Shown here one piece after another: positions 1 through 12,047 of a stretch of DNA of 64,000 nucleotides; the stretch's first letter is position 1; every line of letters starts with the position of its first letter. The notes beneath the pieces are model-generated. The model did no database searches. It was not told the origin of the DNA and saw only the letters and a program-made list of their open reading frames with translations. Made by a program: the position numbers and the translations under genes. The DNA comes from Reticulitermes speratus (lineage: Eukaryota; Arthropoda; Insecta; Blattodea; Rhinotermitidae), in assembly GCA_021186555.1 (NCBI GenBank), contig JAJKFL010000011.1, forward strand, positions 1,949,001 through 2,013,000, in the 5' to 3' direction.

Positions 1-43
1 ATGTAAGAATTCCTGAAATTTAAAAGAATGATGTATGGTGCAA

Positions 44-225
44 GATTTGAGGTTCTTGTGGCTGTGTTGCTGAGGATGCAGCTGTTGTGGGATGTGACGC
101 TGTCACTGAGTGAGTTGTTCCTGGTGTTTTGAAGGCACTATGATCCTTCAGAATGTTGGGAACCACTTATCCAGTGATATAGCATCACAGCCTAGAAGAC
201 CTGAATCCTCAGTGATATACAGGCT
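44..225. repeat. Foldback repeat family A, CpG-decayed copy
   Basis: This copy has two inverted arms. The left arm runs from a GAGGTTCT block through GGGATGTGACGCTGT, and the right arm is its imperfect reverse complement (CATCACAGCC.AGAAGACCTGAATCCTCAG). The same arms recur about a dozen times in the window. Here the CpG sites kept by other copies (for example in ACAGCGGTGTTGCTGA) appear as TpG, which suggests deamination of methylated CpG. The short open frames over it have no coding signal. Confidence 0.7.
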
Positions 226-1192
226 CAATTCTGACAAGTTTTTATTGCATCTTCTTGGTATTTTCTATGTTATTTTTAGAAGGTTTTGTATTAAATTTGA
301 GATACATAGTAATGATTTCCAATTTTTAAATTTATGGTGTCCTGGGAGGAACACAAATTAGATCCTGTCACTGTTTAGTTCAGGACACTCTGAAGATGGG
401 GGTAGCACGTTCCTATAAAATTTTTCTGTCTACCAGACTGTATGGTGTCACATTCCATAATACAGTCTGCATATTCACTACTGTGAGAGCCCCAACTCAT
501 AAGTTGACACTGACATTTTTGTGACATGTTTGTTCGTACTTTGAAATCACAAAACTGTCTTTTATTGTATACACACATTGTTGCAACCATGGGCAAATAC
601 ATCAGGCTTGTAAGTTTTAGGAGTGCATCCTTGGCATGTGTGACCAATTGTATGTACTGTACTATGTGGGCTGGCTGGCAAATTGTCTCAGGCCACTCCA
701 GCTCGCTTTCGAGTGACATTGCAAGTCGGTTGAGAACAAGCCCTCATTCTGAGTGCATGTGTATTTAAGCTGCTTGTTAACAACATAATTAAGCGTGAAA
801 ACGAAATTCACTTCACTAGTACGAGCTCATAGTCAGTACTAAGTCCTTGTAATTAATGGAGTTAGAAGCAGCAGCAGTTTATCCCAGGTCCGTTGATTTT
901 GTGCACCTGTTCAGTTTGTGCTCTGGGTGCCACAACACACACCATATTATTAATTTATCCCGTTAATGTCTCCTAGGCCTAGTATTATTTGAAGATAATA
1001 TTTGTTTACTTTTACTGTCACTAAACTCTTTTTTTTTTTTCTGAAGAAGTTATGCCCATTTTGTTTAAGAACTTTGGAAGTGCCTTCCTGTTGACATTTT
1101 GTTTTCTGTTATGGTCTTGTTATGTTGACAAATGTCACTTTTTTGTTTTTGCTCCTGCAGAAAGATAACTAACCAGTATGTTTTTCATTGAC
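226..1192. other. No gene seen; T-rich single-copy-like DNA
   Basis: Both strands have only short open frames (up to 114 codons) that resemble nothing I recognise. The base composition is T/G-rich with few CpG. No tandem or inverted structure was noted beyond a T homopolymer near 1030. Confidence 0.5.
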
Positions 1193-1395
1193 ACTTTAAA
1201 GCCCAGTGGTTATTTTATGTACCACCAGGGTTAACATTAAAAAATTCTGCCTTCTGCCCACAGAGCGTATTTATGTGCTTTGTGTGGATCTCGGGACAAA
1301 CAGCCATTACTTACCTCTTCAGCATTAACTGATTGGTTTTTATAATTGAGATGGCATGTGTTTACTGTGTGGTACAAACTGAATCCTCTTTAAAG
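1193..1395 (+). repeat. Dispersed repeat B, single copy
   Basis: It begins CTTTAAAGCCCAGTG and contains TATTTATGTGCTTTGTGTGG, CAGCATTAACTGATTGG and TGTTTACTGTGTGGTAC. The same order of blocks is found in the 114-bp tandem array at 61.8-62.3 kb, and part of it on the minus strand at 21222-21278. A SINE is inserted at its 3' end. I do not recognise the family; there is no coding capacity. Confidence 0.65.
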
Positions 1396-1663
1396 CCGAT
1401 CCCAGTGGCCGTGCGGTCTAAGGCGTGGGTCTGCGGCCGCTCGCTTACTAGGATCGTGGGTTCGAATCCCACCTAGGGCATGGATGTCTGTCTCTTGTGA
1501 GTGTTGTGTGTTGTCAGGTAGAGGTCTCTGCGACGGGCTGATCACTCGTCCAGAGGAGTCCTGCCGAGTGTGGTGTGTCTGAGTGTGATCGTGAAACTTT
1601 GAAATGAGGAGGCCTAGGCACCCGAAAAGGGGCTGTTGAGCCATAGGGGGGGGGGGGGAAAGG
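1396..1663 (+). mobile_element. tRNA-derived SINE, family S1, copy 1
   Basis: The head is tRNA-like, with a pol III A box (TGGCCGTGCGG, 1406-1416) and B box (GGTTCGAATCC, 1459-1469). It is followed by a tRNA-unrelated body that ends in AGCCATAGG and a run of about 13 G. A 9-bp direct repeat, TCTTTAAAG, flanks it (1387-1395 and 1664-1672), so the copy is a complete target-primed insertion. The other two S1 copies are on the minus strand at 28.1 and 32.7 kb. It is not a functional tRNA gene, because the acceptor stem does not close. Confidence 0.92.
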
Positions 1664-1672
1664 TCTTTAAAG

Positions 1673-3143
1673 TGTTGATATCTGATCGTTCAGTACTAAT
1701 TATTGACTTTCAATCCAATGAAAAGCAAATGTACAATTCAAAATTTATTTAAATTTGATGGCATGTCAAAGGGAACTTAATGTAATGGTAAGCATGGGAA
1801 GGAGGAGAACATAAGCAACTTGAAACATAGGAGTCTGGGCCTTTAATTATGGTAAAATGGTGCTAATGCAAAAGGAGACCTTACTGTTGTATCTTGTCAG
1901 AGTCATGCAAGAGACTTGTATAGAACAGTAGGGGGCATGGATATCATCGTATTATTTGTGATAAACCTTATTTCTCTCCTCCATCTTTTCTTTTCTGTAG
2001 TCAAAGAGAATGTGGAAAGGGAATTGTAATATGTAATGTAAGAAAATTGGGAGTTTCATTCTTATATCCCATAATGTTTTACAATATCCTTTACGAGACG
2101 GATTTAAATGCCAGTTATATCTTAATATTTTCCATTTATTCTGTGCAATAAAGGCTGGTTAATAATGTCAATTATATCTCTTGATGGCTTGAGTTTTTGT
2201 GGCTTAGCATGGACATTTAAAATTTCAACCAAACACACACAGACCAGCATATGGCATGCTAGACTATTTACCATTACATTTTAGAGACCGGCATATGGTC
2301 TCTTAGGACACTAAAGGATATTTTGGGCAATGAAACGTCCTCGACATATGGTTGCTATTGTTACATACTGCTTCAGATGATTTACCAAGTAGGTGAAGGC
2401 TATAGGTTATGATTATGGAATATATATGTATGTGTGCATAAAACTAAATTTTTATTTATTTATTTGTAATTTATAACTCAATAGTGTTATAATGTGAATT
2501 GATAACTATTCTGTGTACAGTTTACATAGCTGCTAGTGTAGAGGGTTCATTACATGTCTGTCATGTCAAAATATTTATGTTACAGTGAATATGTGTGTGT
2601 GATGTGTATGTCTACATTTACTGGTGAATATTTGCATTATTCAGTAACTTGTATGTACATGAATATCGAAACTAGCCAGTGAAGGTGTTGCATTTGACCT
2701 GTACATATTCACATCCCCAGTGCTGTGTAGAGACACTGAATGTGAATGTAATGGTGATGAACATTGACATTTTGGACTGTTGTTTCATGTTCATTGCAAT
2801 ACTGTAGTCTGTAGTATACTGCATTTCATCACACTGATATTGAAATGCTAATTTGCATACCAGTGTATTGTTTTTTCCACCCTCACAATTACATATTGTG
2901 GTTTTTATCTGTGTCGTTCACTTTTCTTTTTTTTTAAGTTTTTGTGATGCAAAATCATTTACTCTGGTTTTTCCCAGTAACTCAACCCTTGAGTTAACAG
3001 TTAGAAGTGCTTCCCTAAACTTCTATGCATGTTCTCAAACCCTGCATGTAACATGTATATATATCACTGATGTATGTGCACATTATCAGATTTCCACATT
3101 GGCTGTAACATACTGTATTTTCTCAAATACTATGCATGCTTTT
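1673..3143. other. No gene seen; T/G-skewed DNA
   Basis: This stretch is AT-rich with a clear excess of T over A and G over C on the plus strand, and very few CpG. Poly(A)-signal-like AATAAA occurs (near 2148), but no recognisable coding frame precedes it. Open frames are under about 100 codons. The skew could mark transcribed sequence (intron or long 3' UTR) read on the plus strand; that is inference only. Confidence 0.45.
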
Positions 3144-3404
3144 TCATATCGCTCATGAAACAGCAATTTGTCATAACCCACACAATTCGTCAGACTGAGA
3201 TTCCCGCATTACTGGACAGGTAGGTTACAAACACACTGTCTGTCAAAATGTTGTGTCCACAAAAAAATTGCTTGTGCTTATATTTTTGTGACAACATAAC
3301 ATGCTTAAATGTTGGTCTGTTGAGGGTTGGTCAAGTTTTTTCTGTCTCCAGTAAAATTGTGTATCACTGGCTTATGACAAATTGCTGTTTCATGAGCAAT
3401 ATGA
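3144..3404. repeat. Small inverted-repeat element, ~32-bp arms
   Basis: The left arm 3144-3176 (containing CTCATGAAACAGCAATTTGT) is matched in reverse complement by 3372-3404, with a spacer of about 195 bp. No obvious target duplication was found and there is no open frame. It fits a short non-autonomous inverted-repeat element. Confidence 0.6.
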
Positions 3405-3557
3405 TCATCCATCCATAGTACATAATGTAGTCAATGTGTTTAGTGTGCGATAGCTTTGCTATGACATGTCCTGACTTGACTGACACTAGCAGACTGGTAC
3501 ATGATTGCTACCCTATGATATTATTGATGGTAGGAAAGTAGAACGTATAAAGGGGAT

Positions 3558-4117
3558 ATGACCTCCAGTGGCATTGTGTTCATACCAGATATGACCTCCA
3601 GTGGCATTGTGTTCATACCAGATATGACCTCCAGTGGCATTGTGTTCATACCAGATATGACCTCCAGTGGCATTGTGTTCATACCAGATATGACCTCCAG
3701 TGGCATTGTGTTCATACCAGATATGACCTCCAGTGGCATTGTGTTCATACCAGATATGACCTCCAGTGGCATTGTGTTCATACCAGATATGACCTCCAGT
3801 GGCATTGTGTTCATACCAGATATGACCTCCAGTGGCATTGTGTTCATACCAGATATGACCTCCAGTGGCATTGTGTTCATACCAGATATGACCTCCAGTG
3901 GCATTGTGTTCATACCAGATATGACCTCCAGTGGCATTGTGTTCATACCAGATATGACCTCCAGTGGCATTGTGTTCATACCAGATATGACCTCCAGTGG
4001 CATTGTGTTCATACCAGATATGACCTCCAGTGCATTGTGTTCATACCAGATATGACCTCCAGTGGCATTGTGTTCATACCAGATATGACCTCCAGTGGCA
4101 TTGTGTTCATACCAGAT
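3558..4117. repeat. 33-bp minisatellite, 17 near-identical units
   Basis: The unit starts ATGACCTCCAGTGGCATT and continues GTGTTCATACCAGAT. It is repeated 17 times almost without change. One unit near 4028 lacks a G (32 bp). The unit length is a multiple of three and has no stop in several frames, so both strands show long artificial open frames; the 32-bp unit shifts them. There is no start context, no flanking coding sequence and no spacer variability, so this is neither a gene nor a CRISPR array. Confidence 0.95.
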
Positions 4118-4352
4118 TTCATAAAATTTGTTATTTGCATCAAAAGCTGTCAGTGTGGACAGTCACGTGATCATTACATTACCATAAACTGTGAAATAAG
4201 GAAAGAAGCTAACAAGAGTGGGAAGAGGACGTTGTATCCCTTGTCACAGTTGTCATATTTAAGGGGATGTCTTTTGTGTGACTTAACACTCCTAGCCTGT
4301 TACTGACAAAATGTAAGTAGCAGTAGAATTATAAGGTAATTAAAATGGAAGG

Positions 4353-4516
4353 TACTGGTTTCACGTGTTTATAATGAAGTAATCAGTGAGCCTACAATGA
4401 TACAGTATGTATCAGTTGTTAGTTAATTATAAACAAACGAGAGTTTCCCTAACAACCGATACACTTTACATAATTGTAGGCTCACTGGTTACTCATTTAT
4501 AAACATGTGAAAGTGT
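4353..4516. repeat. Imperfect hairpin (inverted repeat ~65-bp arms)
   Basis: TTTCACGTGTTTATAATGAAGTAATC with GTGAGCCTACAAT and a following ATCAGTTGTTAG block are mirrored by CTAACAACCGAT, ATTGTAGGCTCAC and TTTATAAACATGTGAAA. The arms nearly meet around 4430. It is probably an old foldback element; no coding content. Confidence 0.6.
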
Positions 4517-4960
4517 TACTTTGATTTTGAATTACCATGCTTTACAGTTATCTTTCATCTTATCTCCTTAAATATTTACTATAGTATAACAGTGTCATAT
4601 GAACATTATAGATCTTAAATATGCATATTTCATGTACCTTGATTTCAAGCTTGGGCAATTTTTGAGAGATTCAGTAGGTACAGTTGGTGGTGGAACACCC
4701 ACAGGCATCACGACATTTAAAATTGCCGTTCTTCATTGTAGGCCTTCTGTCTGATCTGTGAAGTTGACTGGAAGTTGAAGCATGAAGGTGAAATGACCAA
4801 GGCCTCTTTCTTACTCATTAACTAAGTATTTATAAAGTAAGCCTCTTGACTCCAGTCGCACCACTGTCAGTAGTGCCACTATTCCCATATTGGATTTTTT
4901 TCCCCAGTGATTACTTGCAACATTCCTACAAACAAGCATATATAAGTGTTGAATGTGCCC

Positions 4961-5197
4961 AAGGATTCAGGTCTTTGGGATGTGATGCTTTGTCAGTGGG
5001 TGAATGGTTCATGACACTTTGAAGGATTGTATTGCCTCCATCTTCACTGGTCAGGCAGTCCACTGCTTGGTCCTTGGAAGATGAAGGCAATACAGTGCTT
5101 TGGAACACCAGGAACTACTCTCCCAGTGTCACAGCATCACATCCCAGAAGACCTGAATGTTCAGCAACACCGCTGCAAAAATGTCAACTCTCCCATT
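4961..5197. repeat. Foldback repeat family A
   Basis: The left arm GATTCAGGTCTTTGGGATGT is mirrored by ACATCCCAGAAGACCTGAAT, followed by CAGCAACACCGCTG. The central part contains an inner inverted pair around GGCAATACAG and CTGACCAGTG-like blocks. It is diverged and non-coding. Confidence 0.7.
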
Positions 5198-6456
5198 GAA
5201 TGACCCTCTTGTACTATAGCTGTTTGATTCTGTAGTAATGTTCTCAAGGGTCTGAATACATACTCAGTGAAGAATGTTTTAGTGTTGCTGCTTAGTGCTG
5301 AGGGAAGTGAAAGTCTGTAATATGATTAGGTTGTGTGATATGGATCTAAAGATTGTCTGAGTGTTCGCACTGATCAGTTTGGGGAACATTATTTCCAAAA
5401 AACTTTTTATTTTATGTATTGTATGCCTTGGATATGTACTGTCTTCTTCTAGTCTGTTGTGAGAGTTGTCAGCTAACAGTGTACATTACAACTGAACGAT
5501 ACCTCTTGTACAGTTTTAATTTTTTGATTTTTGAATAAACATATAGATATATGTATGGTATTTTGGTAAATTTGGTATTTAGTGTTTTATGTGAATTTTG
5601 GTGCTGTTGTGTTTCCATACTTGTATCAGTAATGTTGATGAGGTTAAGAATTATTTTTATGTATTAAAAATGTTTGACAAAATAATAAAATGCTTATATT
5701 GTGTAAATGAGAAATAGAGATTGTATACAGAGCTGTTTCATAAAGGTGGCCACGTACCTAATGTTCATGGTTATTCTTTTTGTAATCTGCTTTCCATATG
5801 TTCATTTGTTAGTTTGTTCTCAACAGTCAATGAGATAGCAGTGTTTGTTGGTTTTTTAGCAGTGTGGATTAGGTATCCATTTATCTGGGATATGACACAG
5901 TGTCATGGTCCAGACGAACAGATACCTTTAAATGGCACTGGTTTTCAAGTGAGATTTGGACATGTAGTATATGTGAAGTTTGATGGGTACCGTGCTAATT
6001 TACTCAATCAACAGTGCTTGCAATGAGGTGCCTGGTTCAGTACTGATCTCAGACACCAACTATACTGTGTTTTCCATGGTTGGCATAGTGTCTGAAATTA
6101 GGCCGTGATTGTGTCCTACATTCATTCCAGTTTATCAACATTAAATGATTCAACACTGCATAGTCTTGAGTGATTGACAGTGTCATTAATGACCTGTAAA
6201 TGCAACTGTTGATAGTTATGTTACTGGTATTTAAAACAAACAAAACACAGGTACCCTGTAGTATATTCAAGAACCAGTTTAATAAGGGTTGAAGGTATAA
6301 CATGACACAGTTTGTATATTATGGAATAAATAGGCAGACTTGCTCTGTCGTGCTAAGAGAGAGCCCTTTAAAACACACTGGTTACTGTATGTCTCAATGT
6401 TTTGATATTAAAATGTTCTGAATTTTTCCTACACAGTGTTCGGGTGCCATACGTAT
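5198..6456. other. No gene seen; AT-rich, CpG-poor DNA
   Basis: Open frames of up to 101 codons are present but none resembles a known protein. Several AATAAA-like signals (near 5535 and 5683) lie in T-rich sequence. Nothing else was found. Confidence 0.4.
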
Positions 6457-7166
6457 TACCGTATATTCTCGAATCTAATCCGCACCCGAATCTAATCCGC
6501 ACCCAGTTTTTGGCGACTTCTTAAACGAAAAAAAGTTAGTTCGCGATTCTAATGCGCACCTTTCCTTCAACCACCCCTTGCCCACGGGGCGACTGATTGA
6601 ATAATATTGGATGTTACCAATGCGTTAACCTTTAGCGGCCGGACTTATTTCTCAGCTTTGCCCTTTAAATCGAGATAAGTGGCCTACTTTACGGCACAAG
6701 CCCTGTGTGATCGGGTCTGCGGTCCCCGCGTTGGCCGTTTAAACTTTTGCGCTATCGTTAGAAAAACTTTAATATTATTTTATCTGGAAGAGATAAAATG
6801 GTGGAATTACTTCCATTTTGTAGAAAATGGAACCGCTTTTAGCAGAGCACTTTAGAAATTCAGCATGTATCCTTACTGCCTAAATAAACAAAATGCAATT
6901 TCATATTCTTGTGAATTTGAATTTTATGTCGTCATTTTTGTGTAAATAATATAATAAAATAATAGATTATTGTATTGTATTGTTCTTACGTTGTTTATTA
7001 ATTACGTTAATTACGTTATTGTTATATTGTACAGCAGCTCAATCATTTTTCCAAAATCCAGCTCTAGACCGCGAATCTAATCCGCACGCGAATCTAATCC
7101 GCATCTAATTTTTTAGCCCTCTAAAACTGTAAAAAAGGTGCGGATTAGATTCGAGAATATACGGTA
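6457..7166. mobile_element. Pogo/Tigger-like non-autonomous DNA element, 710 bp
   Basis: Terminal inverted repeats begin TACCGTATATTCTCGAATCT on the left, continuing AATCCGCACC, and the right end is the exact reverse complement, ending GAATATACGGTA. Subterminal repeats of the GAATCTAATCCGCAC block occur twice at each end. The ends contain a TA dinucleotide, as expected for the Tc1/mariner/pogo superfamily. The interior has no transposase frame, so the element would depend on one supplied in trans. Confidence 0.85.
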
Positions 7167-7479
7167 TTCTCACAAAAAATGACAATTATTTCCCTATGCG
7201 ATATTGACTGTTTGGTTTGTGTAATGGTTGTGCATTGTGCTTTCTGTGAGGAGGGTACTGAATGGCTTGGTGAGAGTTCTATTTAGAAATGTGATTTTTC
7301 ATAAAACAGGAAAGTGAACAATTCAGGCTTTTAAGCTTATCACATTATGAGGTTCATGTATTGTGTGTGTGCGCATGTGTGCCCCGTGCATGTGGTTTAT
7401 ATGTAGTTTGGACACATGTTAATCTGCTGCCACAGCTATCTCCTTAAAGCAGAATCCTTCTTCTTAAGCTAATAGATCT

Positions 7480-7870
7480 TCAGCTAATTAGGATACAAGT
7501 ATTACCGTCATTTAATGCAACCTGATGGTTCATTACTGTCTTCACAATAGCCCACCGTTTGGCCCTATCCTAAGCCAGATGAATTCAGTCCATGCTGTCC
7601 CATTCTATTTAAGATCCATTCTGATATTAAACCCCCTCATCTGTGCCTAGGTCTTCCAAGTGGTTTCTTTCTAATGTCTTTAAACTGCTGTTACTAATTA
7701 ATAAGTTCATGGGGTCTTTTTTATTATGTCTAATCACAGTGTAAACTTCGTAATATCTGTTTTGGAAGATATGAGTTGGATAGCAGAAATGAATAGATTG
7801 ACAACTGGAGGTATTGCTTGAATTGTCTGTGTTTATACATTCTACATTTAATGCATTGCAAATGGCCATA
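7480..7870 (-). pseudogene. Decayed 3' end of RTE-like non-LTR retrotransposon
   Basis: Read on the minus strand, with stops and frame breaks, it gives fragments such as DSMDWIHLA and MNHQVALN. These correspond to the [14 protein letters not shown]...NAVMNLRV region at the C-terminus of the better-preserved copy at 29.46 kb. It is one of the oldest members of the set in this window and lies in the CpG-poor segment. Confidence 0.55.
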
Positions 7871-8824
7871 TGACAAGTGCATTTTGTCTAACGTGAAGCT
7901 ATAATTGAGATGTTGGGGTCAGAGTTTCCTGCTATAGTGAGTACTGCTGTATTCACTTTTAATTGAGATTCATGTGAATACAAGCCTGCGTCACAGGGTA
8001 AGTGAACAATCATGTTTTAATATTTTTGAAATATTATGATAGAGCCATCTCATCAGTGCTGAAAATGTATTTGTGTGTGTGTGTGGAGAATTGATGGCAT
8101 ACAAAGAAGTCATAGGCAATTTTGGTTGTGATTTGCATATAGTATACATTTGTTGGACAGTACAGTGTAGGTTGTAAATCAGTAAATATTTAACTGATTG
8201 GTTTAAAAAGTGACAAGAATAAGAAATTCACCTTGCCCAATTTATCAAAATATCCTGATTTCAAGAACTGAAGTTACCTGATTCCTTGTGTTAGTTTAAT
8301 AGAGCGAAAGTTGTATGCTATATTTAATGTGTTTGACACCTTTGTACTTATGTTATTGTGTGTGTTTTTGCATTTATCAGTTGGGAAGAGGGTAGGATGG
8401 TTTAAGTCTTTATATATTGTCTTGTGCACACATCTGAAGTTGAGTGTCATTTTCTTCTTTAAAGTCATATTTAGAAAATTTGAAGGTTGTAAATATCACA
8501 GTAACAGTAATAATAAAAGCCGCCACTGAAGTCGTGTCATCCACTCACTCAGGTGTTGGATGTACGTAGTTGCTGAGGAAAGATGTGAACCCATGCAGTT
8601 CTTACATATATCTGTTTTATGTGAAGGGATGAATATGCACAGACACACGTGTGTTGTGGGGGTGGCTTTTATTTGAAATATCCAAATTCTGTTGGACAGT
8701 TGTTATTAAAACTTTAATTTTTCATTCATTCTGTTTGTCTTGTTTGTGTTCTGATATCATCACTATGATAGCATTATGGCTTGTTAGGTTGGTTGGCTAG
8801 ACAGATGTTTTCCTATGTATGAAG
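7871..8824. other. No gene seen
   Basis: AT-rich sequence with short open frames (60-80 codons) on both strands. A short GT microsatellite lies near 8070. No repeat or coding homology was recognised. Confidence 0.4.
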
Positions 8825-9960
8825 AGTGTTCAATAAGGGGGGTTCTGTAGGCCATAAAAAGTAAATAAGAACTCATTACAATGTAAAAGGTAGCTTCTTT
8901 ATTCCACTGAAGAATTATTATATTTCAACATAATGCTTGAGCACATTGATGCATTAATCTCATCTTGGCATGAGTTTAAAAATTATTGGACGATAGAAAT
9001 CAGGCCCTTGCATTTGCAACCATTCACAAGCAGCCATTTCCACTTCCCCATTATTGTGGATTTAGCAGCCTCCTATGTGTTGCTTCAGTGGCCCAAAAAA
9101 AGGGTGTGGCAGGGAAAGGTCAGGACTGTAGGTTGGATGGTCTGTAAGTTCCCAGTGAAATGACCATAACAGCCTTGTGTTTGATGTGTGCTCTGTTGGG
9201 TTGTGTTGTCGTATGGATGGATCTCTCCTCTCACAGAAGTCCAAGTCTCTTCCAGTGAATAACATCACATAGTGTTTGCAGCATGCTGCAGGAGGGATTT
9301 GTGTTCAGTGTTGTGCCTGAGGCATGAATTCAACATGTGTGACTCCTCTTGCATCCCAAAATACAGCTTCTGTAATGTTTCCAGCAGACTGACACACTTT
9401 GAATATTTTTGATGTCGAAGGTGTTGGGTGTTTCCATCGTTGTTCTATTTGGGGAGTCATGTGGTGCACCCATGTCATATTTACCTGACACTGTGGATTT
9501 CAGGACTCATTTCCACCTTCTTTTAAACTGCTGAAGATGTAAAAGAATGTTGTTTGTGATCTTCTATCAGACATCTTGGCACCCAGCTTGTACATACTTT
9601 GCAGTATTCCAGTTCTGATGGACAGCTGAAATGCAGGAGATCAATCTTGAATTGTAATTTGTCGGTTTTCCTAAATCAGTTCCTCCAGTCATGCTGTGTT
9701 CACTTGCGTCTATGATGTAATGGGCTGTCCAGTGCAATCGTGATCATGTGTGTCCGACCATTTTCGAGCTTGCACCATTTTCTTGCATGCTACACTCTCA
9801 TCACACCATTACGATAAACCTGTGTCAGTTGGCAGTGAATTTTGGTGGGGCAAAATATGTTTTGCCCATAAAAACAAAATTCTTGCAAGACCATGTTTCT
9901 AGTGTCATTGCCATTGCACATTAATATATTCCAGGTATAGTATCTGACCGACTGACTCTT
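8825..9960 (-). pseudogene. mariner transposase pseudogene
   Basis: On the minus strand, conceptual translation in shifting frames gives, from N- to C-terminus, WVHHMTPQ, QRWKHPTPS, FKVCQSAGNI, VFWDARGVTHVEFMPQ, and HPTYSPDL followed by FFGPLKQHIGG. These are hallmark blocks of mariner-family transposases: the catalytic domain around the second acidic residue (VFWD) and the HPPYSPDLAPSD block holding the last one. Stops and frameshifts interrupt every block, and the SPDL motif lacks the usual APSD continuation (SLPH here). The element is dead. The outer limits are approximate because I could not identify the terminal inverted repeats. Confidence 0.8.
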
Positions 9961-10489
9961 GTGCCATCTGTTGCATTGTTATCCTACTACAGCTGTTACC
10001 TCCTACTGATACATATAATGCTTGATTGACATGAAAGTTACAGGATAGGGAATCTTACTTATTGAACATCTTCAGTATAAGTATTTAACTGGAACTGTAA
10101 GAGATGTTGTGATGCTTGAATTGCATAAATAGCAGTTTGTTCACTGACCAGTAACATATGTCATGTGTATTGCCCTTGAACCCACATATTTTTGAGATAC
10201 ATACAAATTATTGAAATGAGTAATTTTTGCATCACATGGCATTTGTGTAATATATGAATATAAAATTTATGAGTCAAAGTATGTATCTGCCCTTTGGCTG
10301 TTACGATATATCTGTGAATGCATTTGACAGTGCAGGTTGGTCACAAATTGTACAAACTCTTTCTTTCTCTCACAATTTTAGGCCAGTTTTTCTGAGTACG
10401 TGAAGAGGCGTATGTGTGAGTGTGATCCAAATCCTCGTGATGCTGTTACTATCAGTTAACCCATTTCCATGGAACTTTGCATGAAGCTC

Positions 10490-11295
10490 ATGCAATTGGA
10501 TTCTCTACCATTATCATACCATTTAAAATCTACTGTAAGTGATACATGTAAAACATGTATATGTGGTAAAATCTAGATATTATGTTTAGAATTTAGAAAC
10601 CTTGCAGAGAATACTGGACATGGCAATGTGTTTCAATTTAATGTTTTTGAGTGTAGCAGTTATGCATAATATGTTAATTTGCATATATCATTCTTCATGA
10701 GAGTGAATTTGGTATTATCCCATAGATCCTTATTATTTGTTGGAATACATATTATTAGTTTCTTCTGTTACATGGTTTACGTAACTTTACTTTTGGCTGC
10801 TTATCATTTAAACATGTGTATTGTGGTTATTTTATGCGATATTATGCAGTGATAACGTGCGTAAGTGTGTGTGTGCACAGACGTATGTTTATGGGGGTTA
10901 TTTATTATATATTTATTGATAGTACACATTTTCTTCCGCTATTTGTTGATAATCAAGATGTTATATATGTTGAGGCTGATTATCGACAAATAGAAGATGT
11001 AAACTTACTACAAATGAAGGTATGTCTTACTATGAGTACATATAAAATGTGTATGTGCTGCTATGGAGAAAATTACTGTAGGTGTAGTATGGCACATGTA
11101 GCTGACAGCTAGTTTATAAGCCGCTACTCCCAAAAAAAAATGTATCCATACACACACATGCTTACACGTTATACTGACTGCGTAATGTAGCGTAAATAAT
11201 AACCACAATCTAGATGTTTAAATGTCAAGTAGCCTACAGAAAAGTAAGCCTTAAATGAGAAGAAGCTAAAAGTACATACTGCAAGAAATAATTGC

Positions 11296-11332
<37 letters not shown>

Positions 11333-11535
11333 TAAATAATATGCATAATTGCCCTACCCAGAAAGCATTAAGTTGAAAGGCTTTGTGACATCAAGCTTCT
11401 TTATAAGATTTCTAAATTCTAAACATAAAATCCAGATTTTACTGGTATAAAATTGTTACATGTATTATAAAACCTTTGAATGTATGATATATTACCAAAT
11501 CCAGTTTTCAAAGAAAATGACATACCCGATACAGG
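10490..11535. repeat. Old ~1-kb inverted repeat (foldback element)
   Basis: The left arm (about 10490-10960) and right arm (about 11075-11535) match in reverse complement through many blocks. Examples are TTATGTTTAGAATTTAGAAA with CTAAATTCTAAACATAAAAT, CATTTAAACAT..GTGGTTAT with its mirror near 11205, and AATTATGCATATTAT-like blocks. The inner loop also pairs (GCTATTTGTTGATAATC with GATTATCGACAAATAG). The arms have diverged by substitutions and by an AAT microsatellite that grew in one arm only. The open frame at 10816-11112 lies inside the palindrome and I do not regard it as a gene. Confidence 0.7.
11300..11331. repeat. AAT microsatellite
   Basis: About ten AAT triplets lie in the right arm of the large inverted repeat; the left arm lacks them. 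Confidence 0.9.
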
Positions 11536-11539
11536 ACAC

Positions 11540-12047
11540 AGCAATTAAAAAATTAAGTTGCATTGTTCCAAACATTCTTGTCACATATGAGTGTACTTGT
11601 ACGTGAACGTATTATTCAGATTGTACCAGGTGTAACGTATTATTTTTGTAATGTTTATTGTAAAACTTTTGACTGGGCCCATGTTGTTGGTATCACCACC
11701 ACCACCATCAAATATTCACCATTATCATTTATATCTCCCTCATGATTATCTTTAAGATCAAAACATGTAGGAGGAAGCTGTAAAGGAAATAAAATTTACA
11801 TACTAAAGTGCACATTGTGGTTTACTGTGCTGTTTACATCACGACACATTCTCTTGGATGGTGCATTGTTACATTAAACTTGTGTGTATACCATCCAGTC
11901 AAATATTAGTATGTTTCTTATTACATCAACTTATATTCATGTATTTTAAAGTATAGGTTTTATGATTGTTGTTTTATATCTGTGGATTGTTTGGATACAT
12001 CAGTAATTTAATTTTATAATCTTTAATGTATTCATCCTTTGAATTTT
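11540..12047. other. No gene seen
   Basis: AT-rich sequence with one 60-codon open frame that resembles nothing known. It borders the hammerhead-like motif at 12048. Confidence 0.4.

Noticed and set aside
1396..1480. Functional tRNA gene
   Set aside because: The A and B boxes are present, but the cloverleaf acceptor and anticodon arms do not close properly, and the sequence continues into a SINE body with TSD.
3521..4055. 163- and 165-codon repetitive open frames
   Set aside because: They are products of the 33-bp tandem unit. No gene-like context.
10816..11112. 98-codon frame inside the large inverted repeat
   Set aside because: The frame is not kept in the opposite arm and has no homology I recognise.
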